In this document: piece after piece, positions 1-5,609 of the stretch | Position numbering within the stretch: position 1 is the stretch's first letter | Layout: every line of letters begins with the position of its first letter | From: Akkermansiaceae bacterium | GTDB lineage: Bacteria > Verrucomicrobiota > Verrucomicrobiia > Verrucomicrobiales > Akkermansiaceae | NCBI GenBank assembly: GCA_028293225.1 | Contig: JAQGPE010000103.1 | Span: 1 to 5,609 of the forward strand | DNA: 5,609 nt | Reading direction: 5' to 3' | Position numbers and translations under genes: made by a program | Notes under the pieces: generated by a model | Databases searched by the model: none | What the model was told of the DNA's origin: nothing | What the model saw: the letters and a program-made list of their open reading frames with translations, nothing else

Positions 1-1701
1 GTCCGCACCCAGTTCTTTTCCGCGAATCAGAGCCTGGCCAGCCAGGTGGGTGGAGCTTTCAAGACCGGCAAGACTTCCGTGATGTTCCTGGTCGCCGGAC
101 GGGAAGGGGAGGAGACCGAAAACAACGGCCACCTGCCGCCGAACCCGGCCGAGTTCACCTCGTTGTCCTCCCTTTTGAAGGTGGAGCACGAGATCGGCGA
201 TAGCACCTTCAAGGCTGCTTTCGAAACGTTCGACCGCCACTCGGTCAGCAACGTCCGGAGCGCGACGATCTCGGATTTCCCGGTCTTCACGAAATATGTC
301 TACAACGAGCAGCAGCTGGAGCGGCAGCGCGCCAGCCTGCGCTGGGAGTGGAAGCCGAAGGACGCGTGGATCACCGAGGTGGACACGATGGCTTACTGGC
401 AGCACGCCGGCAGCGCCAGCGAGAATCAGTCCGCTTCCAAGCCGGTCGAGATCAACGGCGTGCCGATTCCCGGAACCGAGCGCACCCGTCAGCAGCGGAT
501 CGATTTCGACACCGACATCAGCGGCTTCTCGTCGATCGCCCGCAAGGAGTTCGGCCACGAAAACGCGATCATGCAGACCTTCCTGGCGGGGCTGGATGTT
601 TCGCTGGAGCAGAGCGCCAACAAGTTCACCCGTCACGACTCGGGGTCTCCCGACGATGTGAACCGGACTTCGTTCGCACCGACCGACACCACCCGCGCGG
701 GGCTGTTCCTGCAGGATGAAATTTCGATCCAGAAGAAGTGGATCATCACGCCGGGCATCCGCTTCGACTATCAGGAGATCAATCCGGATCCGAACCAGGC
801 TTACCTGGATCGCCTGGCTTCGCTGGGTCGCTTCGGCCAGACGCCACCGGAAGACTACAACAACTTCGCCATTTCCCCGCGTCTCAATGTGGCGTGGAAG
901 CCGAAGGATTACCTGCAGGTCTACGGCAGCTATGCCCGCGGGGTGAGAAACCCGAGCGCGGAAGAGCTTTCGATGATCTTCGACCACCCGCCATCGGGTG
1001 GCAGCCCGGCCGGAACCCTGACGGTGCCGAATCCGAGTCTGAAGGAAGAGGAAAGCGACGCCTTCGAACTCGGCGTGAAGGGCGATGGCAAGGCCGGCCG
1101 GGCCCAGGCCAGCGTCTACTACACCAAGTATCGTAATTTCATCGAGAACGGCGTCCAGACCGGCGAGACGGATGACGAGGGCCGCGACATCGTGACCACC
1201 GTCAACCGCGGCAAGGCCGAGATCTATGGCTTCGAGCTGAGCGGGGTACTGAAACCATCGTACTGGTGGGAGCAGGCCAGCGGCTGGGAAATCGGCGGCG
1301 CCACCGGCAAGTCGATCGGCAATAACCTGACCGACGATCTGCCTCTCAATACGGTGGACCCGTGGAAGACGGTGGCCTTCGTAGGCTACGACGATCCTGG
1401 TGAGAAGTTCGGCCTGCGCCTGACCGGCACTTACACGGCGAAGGTCACCCGGGTGGACGACAGCACCAACCAGGGCAAGTTCTTCCGGCCGCCCTCGTGG
1501 TTCACGCTCGATCTTGCCGGCTACTGGCACCCGACGGAGACGCTGACGATCCATGCCGGGCTCAATAACATCTTTGACGAGAAATACTGGTCATGGAGTT
1601 CCGTCCGACGGGGCAACGGCCACCTCGGCGGCGATGCGACCGATGACCGGTCCACCGCCCCGGGGAGAAACTTCAGTGTTTCGATCACCAAGACCTTCTA
1701 A
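1..1701 (+). CDS. TonB-dependent receptor, hemoglobin/transferrin/lactoferrin (heme) family, C-terminal part
   Basis: Outer-membrane beta-barrel receptor that imports a large iron-containing ligand, probably heme, using TonB energy. The frame is open from the first base, so the signal peptide, TonB box and plug lie upstream; 566 residues remain. I number from base 1. Repeated amphipathic strands fill the piece, including GLFLQDEISI near 233-242 and the following TPGIRFDY strand. The heme-receptor hallmarks are a FRAP-like box (GVRNPSAEEL, 314-323), an NPNL-like box (NPSL, 344-347) followed by KEEES, and a late NIFDEKYWSWSSVRRG segment (523-538). The protein ends in ITKTF, and a C-terminal Phe is the usual outer-membrane assembly signal, so the TAA at 1699 is a true end. 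A His at 329 lies between the two boxes, where family members carry a heme-ligand His. The DNRLRE gene follows after 12 bases. Family assignment is firm; the ligand is inferred. Confidence 0.9.
   Translation, partial: VRTQFFSANQSLASQVGGAFKTGKTSVMFLVAGREGEETENNGHLPPNPAEFTSLSSLLKVEHEIGDSTFKAAFETFDRHSVSNVRSATISDFPVFTKYVYNEQQLERQRASLRWEWKPKDAWITEVDTMAYWQHAGSASENQSASKPVEINGVPIPGTERTRQQRIDFDTDISGFSSIARKEFGHENAIMQTFLAGLDVSLEQSANKFTRHDSGSPDDVNRTSFAPTDTTRAGLFLQDEISIQKKWIITPGIRFDYQEINPDPNQAYLDRLASLGRFGQTPPEDYNNFAISPRLNVAWKPKDYLQVYGSYARGVRNPSAEELSMIFDHPPSGGSPAGTLTVPNPSLKEEESDAFELGVKGDGKAGRAQASVYYTKYRNFIENGVQTGETDDEGRDIVTTVNRGKAEIYGFELSGVLKPSYWWEQASGWEIGGATGKSIGNNLTDDLPLNTVDPWKTVAFVGYDDPGEKFGLRLTGTYTAKVTRVDDSTNQGKFFRPPSWFTLDLAGYWHPTETLTIHAGLNNIFDEKYWSWSSVRRGNGHLGGDATDDRSTAPGRNFSVSITKTF
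984..1001. repeat. 7-bp perfect inverted repeat inside the receptor gene
   Basis: CCACCCG and CGGGTGG flank the four-base loop CCAT. The repeat falls in codons for His-Pro-Pro-Ser-Gly-Gly and includes the codon of the candidate heme-ligand His. The sequence is certain, but a function is unlikely: it is simply explained by Pro and Gly codons in GC-rich DNA. Confidence 0.4.
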
Positions 1702-1713
1702 CAGCGATCTGCC

Positions 1714-2541
1714 ATGAAAGCGGTTTTTTCAATCATCGCCCTGGTGGCGTGCGTACCGACGCTGCATGCGGAATCCGTGACCCTGGGGCCTTCCCGGGAC
1801 ACGGACATCTATGCCTTCACGGACATGCCCACGAGCACGATCTATACGCTCGGCGTCAATGCCAGCGGCGAGGGAGCGCCGCACTCGCAGCGCACACTGG
1901 TTCAGTTCGACCTGACTTCGCTGGCGATCCCGGCGGCGGAGATCGGCACCGCCACCCTGCGGATGTATGTGGTGGCGCCGGATGCCAATTTCGGCACCTT
2001 CACGGGAGGCAACGTTTCCGTCTTCAATCAGACGCAAGCCTGGACGAATGTCAAAGGGTCTCCCGTTCGCTGGAGCGCTCTGGCACCGGGCGCTTTCGTC
2101 GGAAACCTGGTGACAACGGCGACTAATACCTGGGTGGAGTTGGATGCCACCGCGCTGGTCCAGGCGTGGGCGGCCGGTACCACGCCAAACTATGGCTTTG
2201 AGTTGCAGGCGGAGAGCGAGACCGCGACGCCGGCCATCAATGTGACTTACGCGTCAATGGAACTGGCGGCTCTGGGACAACCCGGACCGCAGCTGGTCAT
2301 CACGCGTGCGGTCGCTCCCGTGGCGCCACCGGTGCTCACCGTCGCAGCCGGCCCTGCGGATGGTCAGATCACGGTCAGCTGGCCGGTGGCCAACGGCGCC
2401 GGCTGGACTCTGCAGCAGGCGGCAAGCCCTGCCGGCCCCTGGACGGCCGATACCACGGCTGCGACTTCAAGCGACGGTCACAATCAGGTGACTCATTCGG
2501 TCACCGATGCTCCGGTGGGTTTCTTCCGCCTGATCAAGTAG
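1714..2541 (+). CDS. Secreted DNRLRE-domain (CBM96-like) protein with C-terminal Ig/FnIII-like module
   Basis: A 275-residue exported protein, probably acting on the cell surface or in the periplasm as a binding module; no catalytic residues are evident. Residues 1-19 form a signal peptide (Lys2, hydrophobic core 3-15, likely cleavage after LHA). Residues 22-197 match the DNRLRE pattern: RTLVQFDLTSL (60-70), ATLRMYVVAPD (80-90), VSVFNQTQAW (101-110), then TWVELDATALVQAW followed by YGFELQAESE, closing with PQLVITR. DNRLRE/CBM96 domains occur in secreted polysaccharide-associated proteins. A Pro/Ala linker (199-207) leads to a short module (208-275) ending GFFRLIK, a style common in Verrucomicrobia. 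The start is the first ATG after the receptor stop, 12 bases away and in the same frame; I see no clear Shine-Dalgarno, so translational coupling is likely. The ligand is unknown. Confidence is good on architecture and low on role. Confidence 0.82.
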   Translation: MKAVFSIIALVACVPTLHAESVTLGPSRDTDIYAFTDMPTSTIYTLGVNASGEGAPHSQRTLVQFDLTSLAIPAAEIGTATLRMYVVAPDANFGTFTGGNVSVFNQTQAWTNVKGSPVRWSALAPGAFVGNLVTTATNTWVELDATALVQAWAAGTTPNYGFELQAESETATPAINVTYASMELAALGQPGPQLVITRAVAPVAPPVLTVAAGPADGQITVSWPVANGAGWTLQQAASPAGPWTADTTAATSSDGHNQVTHSVTDAPVGFFRLIK

Positions 2542-2542
2542 G

Positions 2543-2613
2543 TCTCGTCGATCGAGAGCCCGGGTGGAAACCAGCACCCGGCTTTCCAATTGAGCATCCG
2601 CTTGCAACCGGGT
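2543..2613 (+). promoter_or_regulatory. Structured leader of the terC gene with alternative stems
   Basis: The 86 bases between the DNRLRE stop and the terC start hold three possible stems. A is TCTCG/CGAGA (2543-2547 with 2553-2557). B is the terminator-like hairpin at 2557-2583. C pairs ACCCGG (2576-2581) with CCGGGT (2608-2613). B and C share their bases, so they exclude each other, as in an attenuator. I cannot recognise the conserved bases of the yybP-ykoY Mn2+ riboswitch that often precedes this gene family. No convincing -35/-10 pair is visible. In GC-rich DNA such pairings can arise by chance. Confidence 0.25.
2555..2587 (+). terminator. Possible Rho-independent terminator after the receptor/DNRLRE pair
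   Basis: A nine-pair stem, AGCC-GGGTG (2557-2566, with C2561 bulged) against CACCC-GGCT (2575-2583), encloses an eight-base loop. It is followed only by TTCC, so the T-run is poor. It lies 15 bases after the DNRLRE stop and 45 bases before terC, and would separate the two transcription units. Confidence 0.35.
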
Positions 2614-2627
2614 TCCCTGTCAGGTTC

Positions 2628-3566
2628 ATGCCTGCAGACATACCCATCCACTGGTGGATCATTTTCAACGCCTTCGTCTTCGTGATGCTGGCCCTTGACC
2701 TCGGCGTCTTTCACAAGAAGGCCCATGTGGTCAAAGTGAAGGAGGCGCTGGGGTGGACCACGGTATGGATCGTGCTGGCGCTGATCTTCAACGGCTGGAT
2801 CGGCTGGCAGCTTGGACCACAGAAGGGCCAGGAGTTCTTCGCCGGCTACATTCTTGAGAAGTCGCTGTCGGTGGACAACGTCTTCGTCTTCGCGGTGATC
2901 TTCTCCTTCTTCAAGGTGCCGCGCGAGCTGCAGCACAAGGTGCTGTTCTGGGGCATCTTCGGCGCGCTGGCTTTGAGAGCGGGCATGATCGCGGGGGGCG
3001 CCGCGCTGCTGACCCACTTCGCGTGGGTCATGTACCTCTTTGCGGCCCTGCTGATCTACACGGGGATCAAGATGTTCTTCCACGACGAGAACTCGGTGGA
3101 TCCCAGCAAGAGCATCGCGGTGAAGCTTCTGAAGAAGACCATGCCGATGACGCCCGACTACCGGGGCGACCACTTCATCGTCAAAGAAGGCGGTAAGCGG
3201 ATGGCGACGCCGCTGCTGGCCGTGCTGATCTGCGTGGAAGTCACTGACGTGATTTTCGCGGTGGACTCGATTCCGGCGATTTTCGCGATCACCACCGACA
3301 CCTTCATTGTCTACACTTCGAACGTCTTCGCGATCATGGGTCTCAGAGCGCTCTATTTCGCGATCGCAGGGATCCTGCCCTATTTCCATTTCCTGAAATA
3401 TGGGCTGGGCGTGATCCTGACCTTCGTTGGCGCCAAGATGTCGCTGGCGCACACCGCGTGGAAGATCGACACGAACGTCTCGCTCGCGGTCATCGGCGGC
3501 GTGCTGGCGATTGCCACGATTGCTTCGGTGATTCACCGCAAAATGAACCCGGAGAAGGAAGCTTGA
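2628..3566 (+). CDS. alx: TerC/Alx family integral membrane protein, likely Mn2+ export
   Basis: Polytopic inner-membrane protein of 312 residues, the usual Alx length. Family members such as E. coli Alx are linked to manganese export, and Bacillus TerC proteins to metal supply for exported enzymes; the name TerC comes from tellurite resistance. Hydrophobic segments lie near 9-27, 43-62, 78-96, 104-127, 131-150, 193-214, 224-248, 256-275 and 284-303. The family core is clear: LALDLGVFHKKAH (21-33), LEKSLSVDNVFVF (76-88) and VEVTDVIFAVDSIPAIFAIT (203-222), then SNVFAIMGLRALYF (231-244). Asp24, Glu77, Asp83, Glu204, Asp207 and Asp213 are candidate metal ligands. ATG 2628 is chosen because no in-frame ATG, GTG or TTG occurs between the previous stop and it; the Shine-Dalgarno is weak. 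The CNNM-type gene follows 37 bases later, probably in one operon. The symbol denotes the subfamily, not proven orthology. Confidence 0.92.
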   Translation: MPADIPIHWWIIFNAFVFVMLALDLGVFHKKAHVVKVKEALGWTTVWIVLALIFNGWIGWQLGPQKGQEFFAGYILEKSLSVDNVFVFAVIFSFFKVPRELQHKVLFWGIFGALALRAGMIAGGAALLTHFAWVMYLFAALLIYTGIKMFFHDENSVDPSKSIAVKLLKKTMPMTPDYRGDHFIVKEGGKRMATPLLAVLICVEVTDVIFAVDSIPAIFAITTDTFIVYTSNVFAIMGLRALYFAIAGILPYFHFLKYGLGVILTFVGAKMSLAHTAWKIDTNVSLAVIGGVLAIATIASVIHRKMNPEKEA

Positions 3567-3607
3567 TGGAAAAAGCCGGAGTTGAGGGTATCATCGGCCC
3601 GAGATGA
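3554..3607 (+). promoter_or_regulatory. Possible translational-coupling mini-ORF between terC and the CNNM gene
   Basis: An ATG at 3566-3568 shares its A with the TGA of terC (3564-3566). It opens 13 codons (MEKAGVEGIIGPR) that end in TGA 3605-3607, which overlaps the ATG of the next gene (3604-3606). A good Shine-Dalgarno-like GAAGGA (3554-3559) sits six bases before the mini-ORF start, while the CNNM start has only a distant GAGGG (3584-3588). Ribosomes could therefore pass from terC through the mini-ORF to the CNNM gene. The overlaps are certain; translation is a guess. Confidence 0.25.
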
Positions 3608-4935
3608 GTTCCGTGCTGCTAGAGATCGCGCTGATCGCCGTGCTGCTGCTGGTGAGCGGCGTGTGTGCGATGGTCGAGATCGCGATTATTTCCTCCCGGA
3701 AGGGAGTCCTGCAGGCCAGGGCGGAGGCAGGGAACACCGGGGCCGCGATGGCGCTGAAGCTGGCGGAGGCGCCGGACCGGTTCCTGTCGACCGTCCAGAT
3801 CGTGATCACTTTCGTGGCGATCGTGGTCGGAGCGATGAGCAGTTGCAGCCTGGTCGGAAAGCTCGCTGAATTTCTGGTCACCGTTCCCGGGCTGCAGTCG
3901 ATGGCGGTCAACCTCTCGTGGGTGCTGGTGATCGGGCTGGTGACTCTCTTTGCCTTGGTGATCGGGGAACTCGTGCCGAAGCGGCTGGCGACGCGGTTTC
4001 CGGAGAACATCGCGAGCGCCATGGCGGAGCCGATGGATGCGCTGGCAAAAATGGCGGCGTTACCGGTGGGGTTTCTGGCATGGACCACGACGGCGATCCT
4101 GAGGTCATTCGGGATTCGCGATACCGAGGAAGCGCGCATCTCGCGGGAAGAGTTCAACGTGCTGATCCGCGAAGGCATGGTCGCGGGAGGGATCGAGCAT
4201 ACCGAAACCCAGATGATGGAGGGGGTGCTCGGTTTCGAGAAGCTCGACGTCTACGACATCATGATCCCGCGGCCGAAGATGGTCTGGATCGGCCGTGATG
4301 AATCGCACGAGGAAGTATGGCCGCGGATCGTGAGGAGCACGCAGAGCTTCTTCCCAGTCTATCAAGGGCAAAAGGACGACATCGTCGGCGTGGTGTCGGT
4401 GAAGGACTGCTACGCCCAACTGGCAGCGGGGATTGAGGTGCGGTTCCAGAACCTGATGCAGACGCCGCTTTTCGTTCCGCAGACGCAGAAGGCCAGCAAG
4501 CTGCTGGAGGAATTCCGCCGTACCGGCAACCACGCCGGCTTTGTGATCAACGAGTATGGCGGCGTTACCGGCATGGTGACGTTGATCGACCTGATGGAGG
4601 CCATCGTGGGCGACGTGCCGTCAAAGGAGGAGCGCTTGAGTCTGCCGGTCAAGCAGCGGGCGGATGGCACGTGGCTGATTGACGGATTGGTCGATCTTAC
4701 CAAATTGCCTCCTCATTTGGAGGGGTTTGTCGTTCCTCCCAGCGACAATGACGAGAACCAGACCATTGCCGGACTGTTCTCGCACCAGCTGTCCCGGTTT
4801 CCCGCGGAAGGCGATGTGATCGAGCTCAGCGGCTGGAGCTTTGAGATCGTCGACATGGATGGCATCCGGGTCGACAAGGTCCTGGCGACCCGGCTGAATA
4901 CTCCGGAACTGGAGTATCCAGGTGAGGGGATCTGA
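3604..4935 (+). CDS. Hemolysin family protein (DUF21/CNNM - CBS pair - CorC_HlyC domain), divalent-cation transporter
   Basis: Inner-membrane protein of 443 residues, normal for the CNNM/CorC family. Members are implicated in Mg2+ or Co2+ efflux (CNNM/CorC, S. aureus MpfA), and E. coli YtfL/PaeA in polyamine export; 'hemolysin' is a legacy name. The N-terminal DUF21 domain has membrane segments near 4-26, 61-83, 101-121 and 146-167, with DRFLSTVQIVITF (58-70) and the hallmark GELVPKRLA (121-129). A CBS pair follows: VYDIMIPRPKMVWI (216-229) opens CBS1, and CBS2 covers about 285-340 with GFVINEYGGVTGMVTLIDLMEAIVGD. The CorC_HlyC domain spans about 348-431, ending IRVDKVLATRL. The ATG at 3604 places the first membrane helix at once, as usual for the family. 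It follows the Alx-type gene and probably forms a metal-homeostasis operon with it. Its stop lies five bases from the convergent purB. The transported ion cannot be read from sequence. Confidence 0.92.
   Translation: MSSVLLEIALIAVLLLVSGVCAMVEIAIISSRKGVLQARAEAGNTGAAMALKLAEAPDRFLSTVQIVITFVAIVVGAMSSCSLVGKLAEFLVTVPGLQSMAVNLSWVLVIGLVTLFALVIGELVPKRLATRFPENIASAMAEPMDALAKMAALPVGFLAWTTTAILRSFGIRDTEEARISREEFNVLIREGMVAGGIEHTETQMMEGVLGFEKLDVYDIMIPRPKMVWIGRDESHEEVWPRIVRSTQSFFPVYQGQKDDIVGVVSVKDCYAQLAAGIEVRFQNLMQTPLFVPQTQKASKLLEEFRRTGNHAGFVINEYGGVTGMVTLIDLMEAIVGDVPSKEERLSLPVKQRADGTWLIDGLVDLTKLPPHLEGFVVPPSDNDENQTIAGLFSHQLSRFPAEGDVIELSGWSFEIVDMDGIRVDKVLATRLNTPELEYPGEGI
4898..4917. terminator. Hairpin at the convergent CNNM/purB 3' ends, possible transcription stop
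   Basis: ATACTCC and GGAGTAT form a perfect seven-base stem around the loop GGAACT. The hairpin lies within the last codons of the CNNM gene and 23 bases beyond the purB stop on the other strand. Neither side has a proper T-run (TCAG follows on the minus strand), so it is a weak terminator candidate, better placed for purB than for the CNNM gene. Confidence 0.22.
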
Positions 4936-4940
4936 GAGGC

Positions 4941-5609
4941 TTAAAGGATCGAGCCGGGAGCATAGGCCGCGGCGGCAGGATGGGCAGCCTCAAGCGTGGC
5001 GATCGTCTTTGCGAAGTGCGCGACCTGGGCCAGGGCAGCACCGGCATTGGACTCCCCGGCGGCGACGATCGCAGCGAGAGCGGCCTCATCCATGGGGATG
5101 CGGTCGTCGGCGGCGAGGCGGAGCACGAGGTCGTTCGTGGCGGCCTTGCCGGTGCGGAGATCGTTCACGGTGGCCACGGCGTGTTCCTTGATGGCGTGGT
5201 GGGCGGTTTCGCGACCGACGCCCGCTTTCACGGCTTCCATCATGATCGTGGTGGTCATCAGGAACGGCAGGTAGTGGGCGTTTTCCTTGGCGATGACGGC
5301 CGGGTAGGCATCCATCTGGTCGAGCACCGTGAGGTAGGTTTCGAAGAGGCCGTCGATGGTGTAGAAGGCGTCCGGCAGCATCACGCGGCGGACCACGGAG
5401 CAGGACACGTCGCCTTCATTCCACTGGTCACCGGCGAGACCGGTGGCCATGGCGAGATAGCCTTTCAGAATGACGTGGAAGCCGTTCACCCGTTCACAGG
5501 AACGGGAATTCATCTTGTGAGGCATCGCACTGGAGCCGGTCTGGCCCGGGGCAAAACCTTCGCTGGCGGTCTCATGGCCGGCCATGAGGCGAAGAGTGCG
5601 GCAGAAGGA
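4941..5609 (-). CDS. purB: Adenylosuccinate lyase, C-terminal half
   Basis: Cytoplasmic homotetrameric enzyme of purine synthesis that eliminates fumarate twice: SAICAR to AICAR, and adenylosuccinate to AMP. The frame is open to the right edge, eight codons beyond the first internal ATG, so the N-terminal half is missing; 222 of roughly 450 residues are present. Numbering from the edge, the fumarase/aspartase superfamily signature GSSAMPHKMN is at 25-34, preceded by EGFAPGQT. This flexible loop carries the catalytic Ser and the Lys/Asn that bind substrate. It continues with SRSCERVNGF, then TGLAGDQWNEGDVSCSVVRR, a helical segment, and the C-terminal lid-type domain with GVGRETAHHAIKEHA. The stop TAA (4943-4941) leaves only five bases to the convergent CNNM gene. 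The sequence looks intact over the visible part, and codon use and GC resemble the neighbours. Confidence 0.95.
   Translation of the reverse strand, partial: SFCRTLRLMAGHETASEGFAPGQTGSSAMPHKMNSRSCERVNGFHVILKGYLAMATGLAGDQWNEGDVSCSVVRRVMLPDAFYTIDGLFETYLTVLDQMDAYPAVIAKENAHYLPFLMTTTIMMEAVKAGVGRETAHHAIKEHAVATVNDLRTGKAATNDLVLRLAADDRIPMDEAALAAIVAAGESNAGAALAQVAHFAKTIATLEAAHPAAAAYAPGSIL
5571..5588. repeat. 18-bp perfect palindrome inside purB
   Basis: CTCATGGCCGGCCATGAG is identical to its own reverse complement and contains the 8-base site GGCCGGCC. It encodes Leu-Met-Ala-Gly-His-Glu, just before the active-site loop. The palindrome is directly visible; whether it binds a protein or is just a codon coincidence cannot be told. 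Confidence 0.6.

Noticed and set aside
984..1001. Perfect 7-bp hairpin in the receptor gene as a regulatory element
   Set aside because: Mid-gene position, no T-run, and explained by adjacent Pro and Gly codons.
1699..1716. Stop-codon readthrough fusing the receptor to the DNRLRE protein (both are in the same frame, four codons apart after TAA)
   Set aside because: The receptor ends with the normal C-terminal Phe of outer-membrane proteins, and the next protein has its own ATG and signal peptide, so two separate proteins are expected.
2590..2627. A promoter for terC starting from TTGAGC (2590) or TTGCAA (2602)
   Set aside because: No -10-like hexamer occurs at a proper distance from either.
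2493..3536. A 347-codon open frame on the minus strand, opposite terC
   Set aside because: Its product is rich in Arg, His, Asp and Gln with no domain, as expected for the antisense shadow of a GC-rich gene; terC on the plus strand has all its family motifs.
2628..3566. A tellurite-resistance (ter) cluster
   Set aside because: No terB, terD, terE or terA-like gene is present; the protein is the Alx-type TerC that commonly stands alone.
3591..4533. Long minus-strand frames opposite the CNNM gene
   Set aside because: Low-complexity Ser/Arg/Pro products without recognisable domains, lying over a gene with clear DUF21 and CBS motifs.
3604..4935. Toxin (true hemolysin) function for the 'hemolysin family' gene
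   Set aside because: The DUF21-CBS-CorC_HlyC architecture is that of cation-transport proteins; the name is historical.
1..5609. Mobile element, CRISPR array, tRNA or horizontal-transfer island
   Set aside because: No direct-repeat arrays, transposase or integrase motifs, or tRNA-like cloverleaf seen, and base composition looks even throughout.

Overview
The window looks like chromosomal DNA from a GC-rich Gram-negative bacterium, most likely of the Verrucomicrobia (Luteolibacter/Haloferula-like). This is an inference from three things: an outer-membrane TonB-dependent receptor; a secreted protein whose C-terminal module (a 'SWP...GWTLQQA...GPW...' pattern ending in GFFRLIK) is of a kind frequent in Verrucomicrobia and relatives; and the style of the PurB sequence. 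There are five protein genes, two of them cut by the window edges, and intergenic space is very tight. I see no rRNA, tRNA, CRISPR array, insertion sequence or phage gene. No gap between genes exceeds about 90 bases.

Layout. Bases 1-1701 (+) hold the C-terminal beta-barrel part of a TonB-dependent receptor of the hemoglobin/transferrin/lactoferrin (heme) family. Twelve bases later, 1714-2541 (+) encodes a secreted or surface DNRLRE-domain protein, probably co-transcribed with the receptor. An 86-base gap (2542-2627) contains a terminator-like hairpin plus a competing pairing. Bases 2628-3566 (+) encode an Alx-type TerC-family membrane protein. After a 37-base junction that contains a perfectly overlapping 13-codon mini-ORF, 3604-4935 (+) encodes a DUF21/CNNM-CBS-CorC_HlyC ('hemolysin family') membrane protein. 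Five bases beyond its stop, and converging on it, lies the C-terminal half of adenylosuccinate lyase purB (4941-5609, -), which runs off the right edge.

How the genes may work together. The first pair fits uptake at the cell surface: a heme-type barrel receptor with a co-encoded extracytoplasmic binding-type protein. The second pair fits divalent-cation homeostasis in the inner membrane: Alx/TerC proteins are linked to Mn2+, and CNNM/CorC proteins to Mg2+/Co2+ efflux. PurB is a housekeeping purine enzyme on the opposite strand.

The gene content is mostly ordinary, and I do not see a clearly new biological system. The items most worth a second look are the receptor/DNRLRE pairing, the terC leader (a family usually named for its riboswitch, but here without a recognisable one), the mini-ORF coupling terC to the CNNM gene, and an 18-base perfect palindrome in purB.
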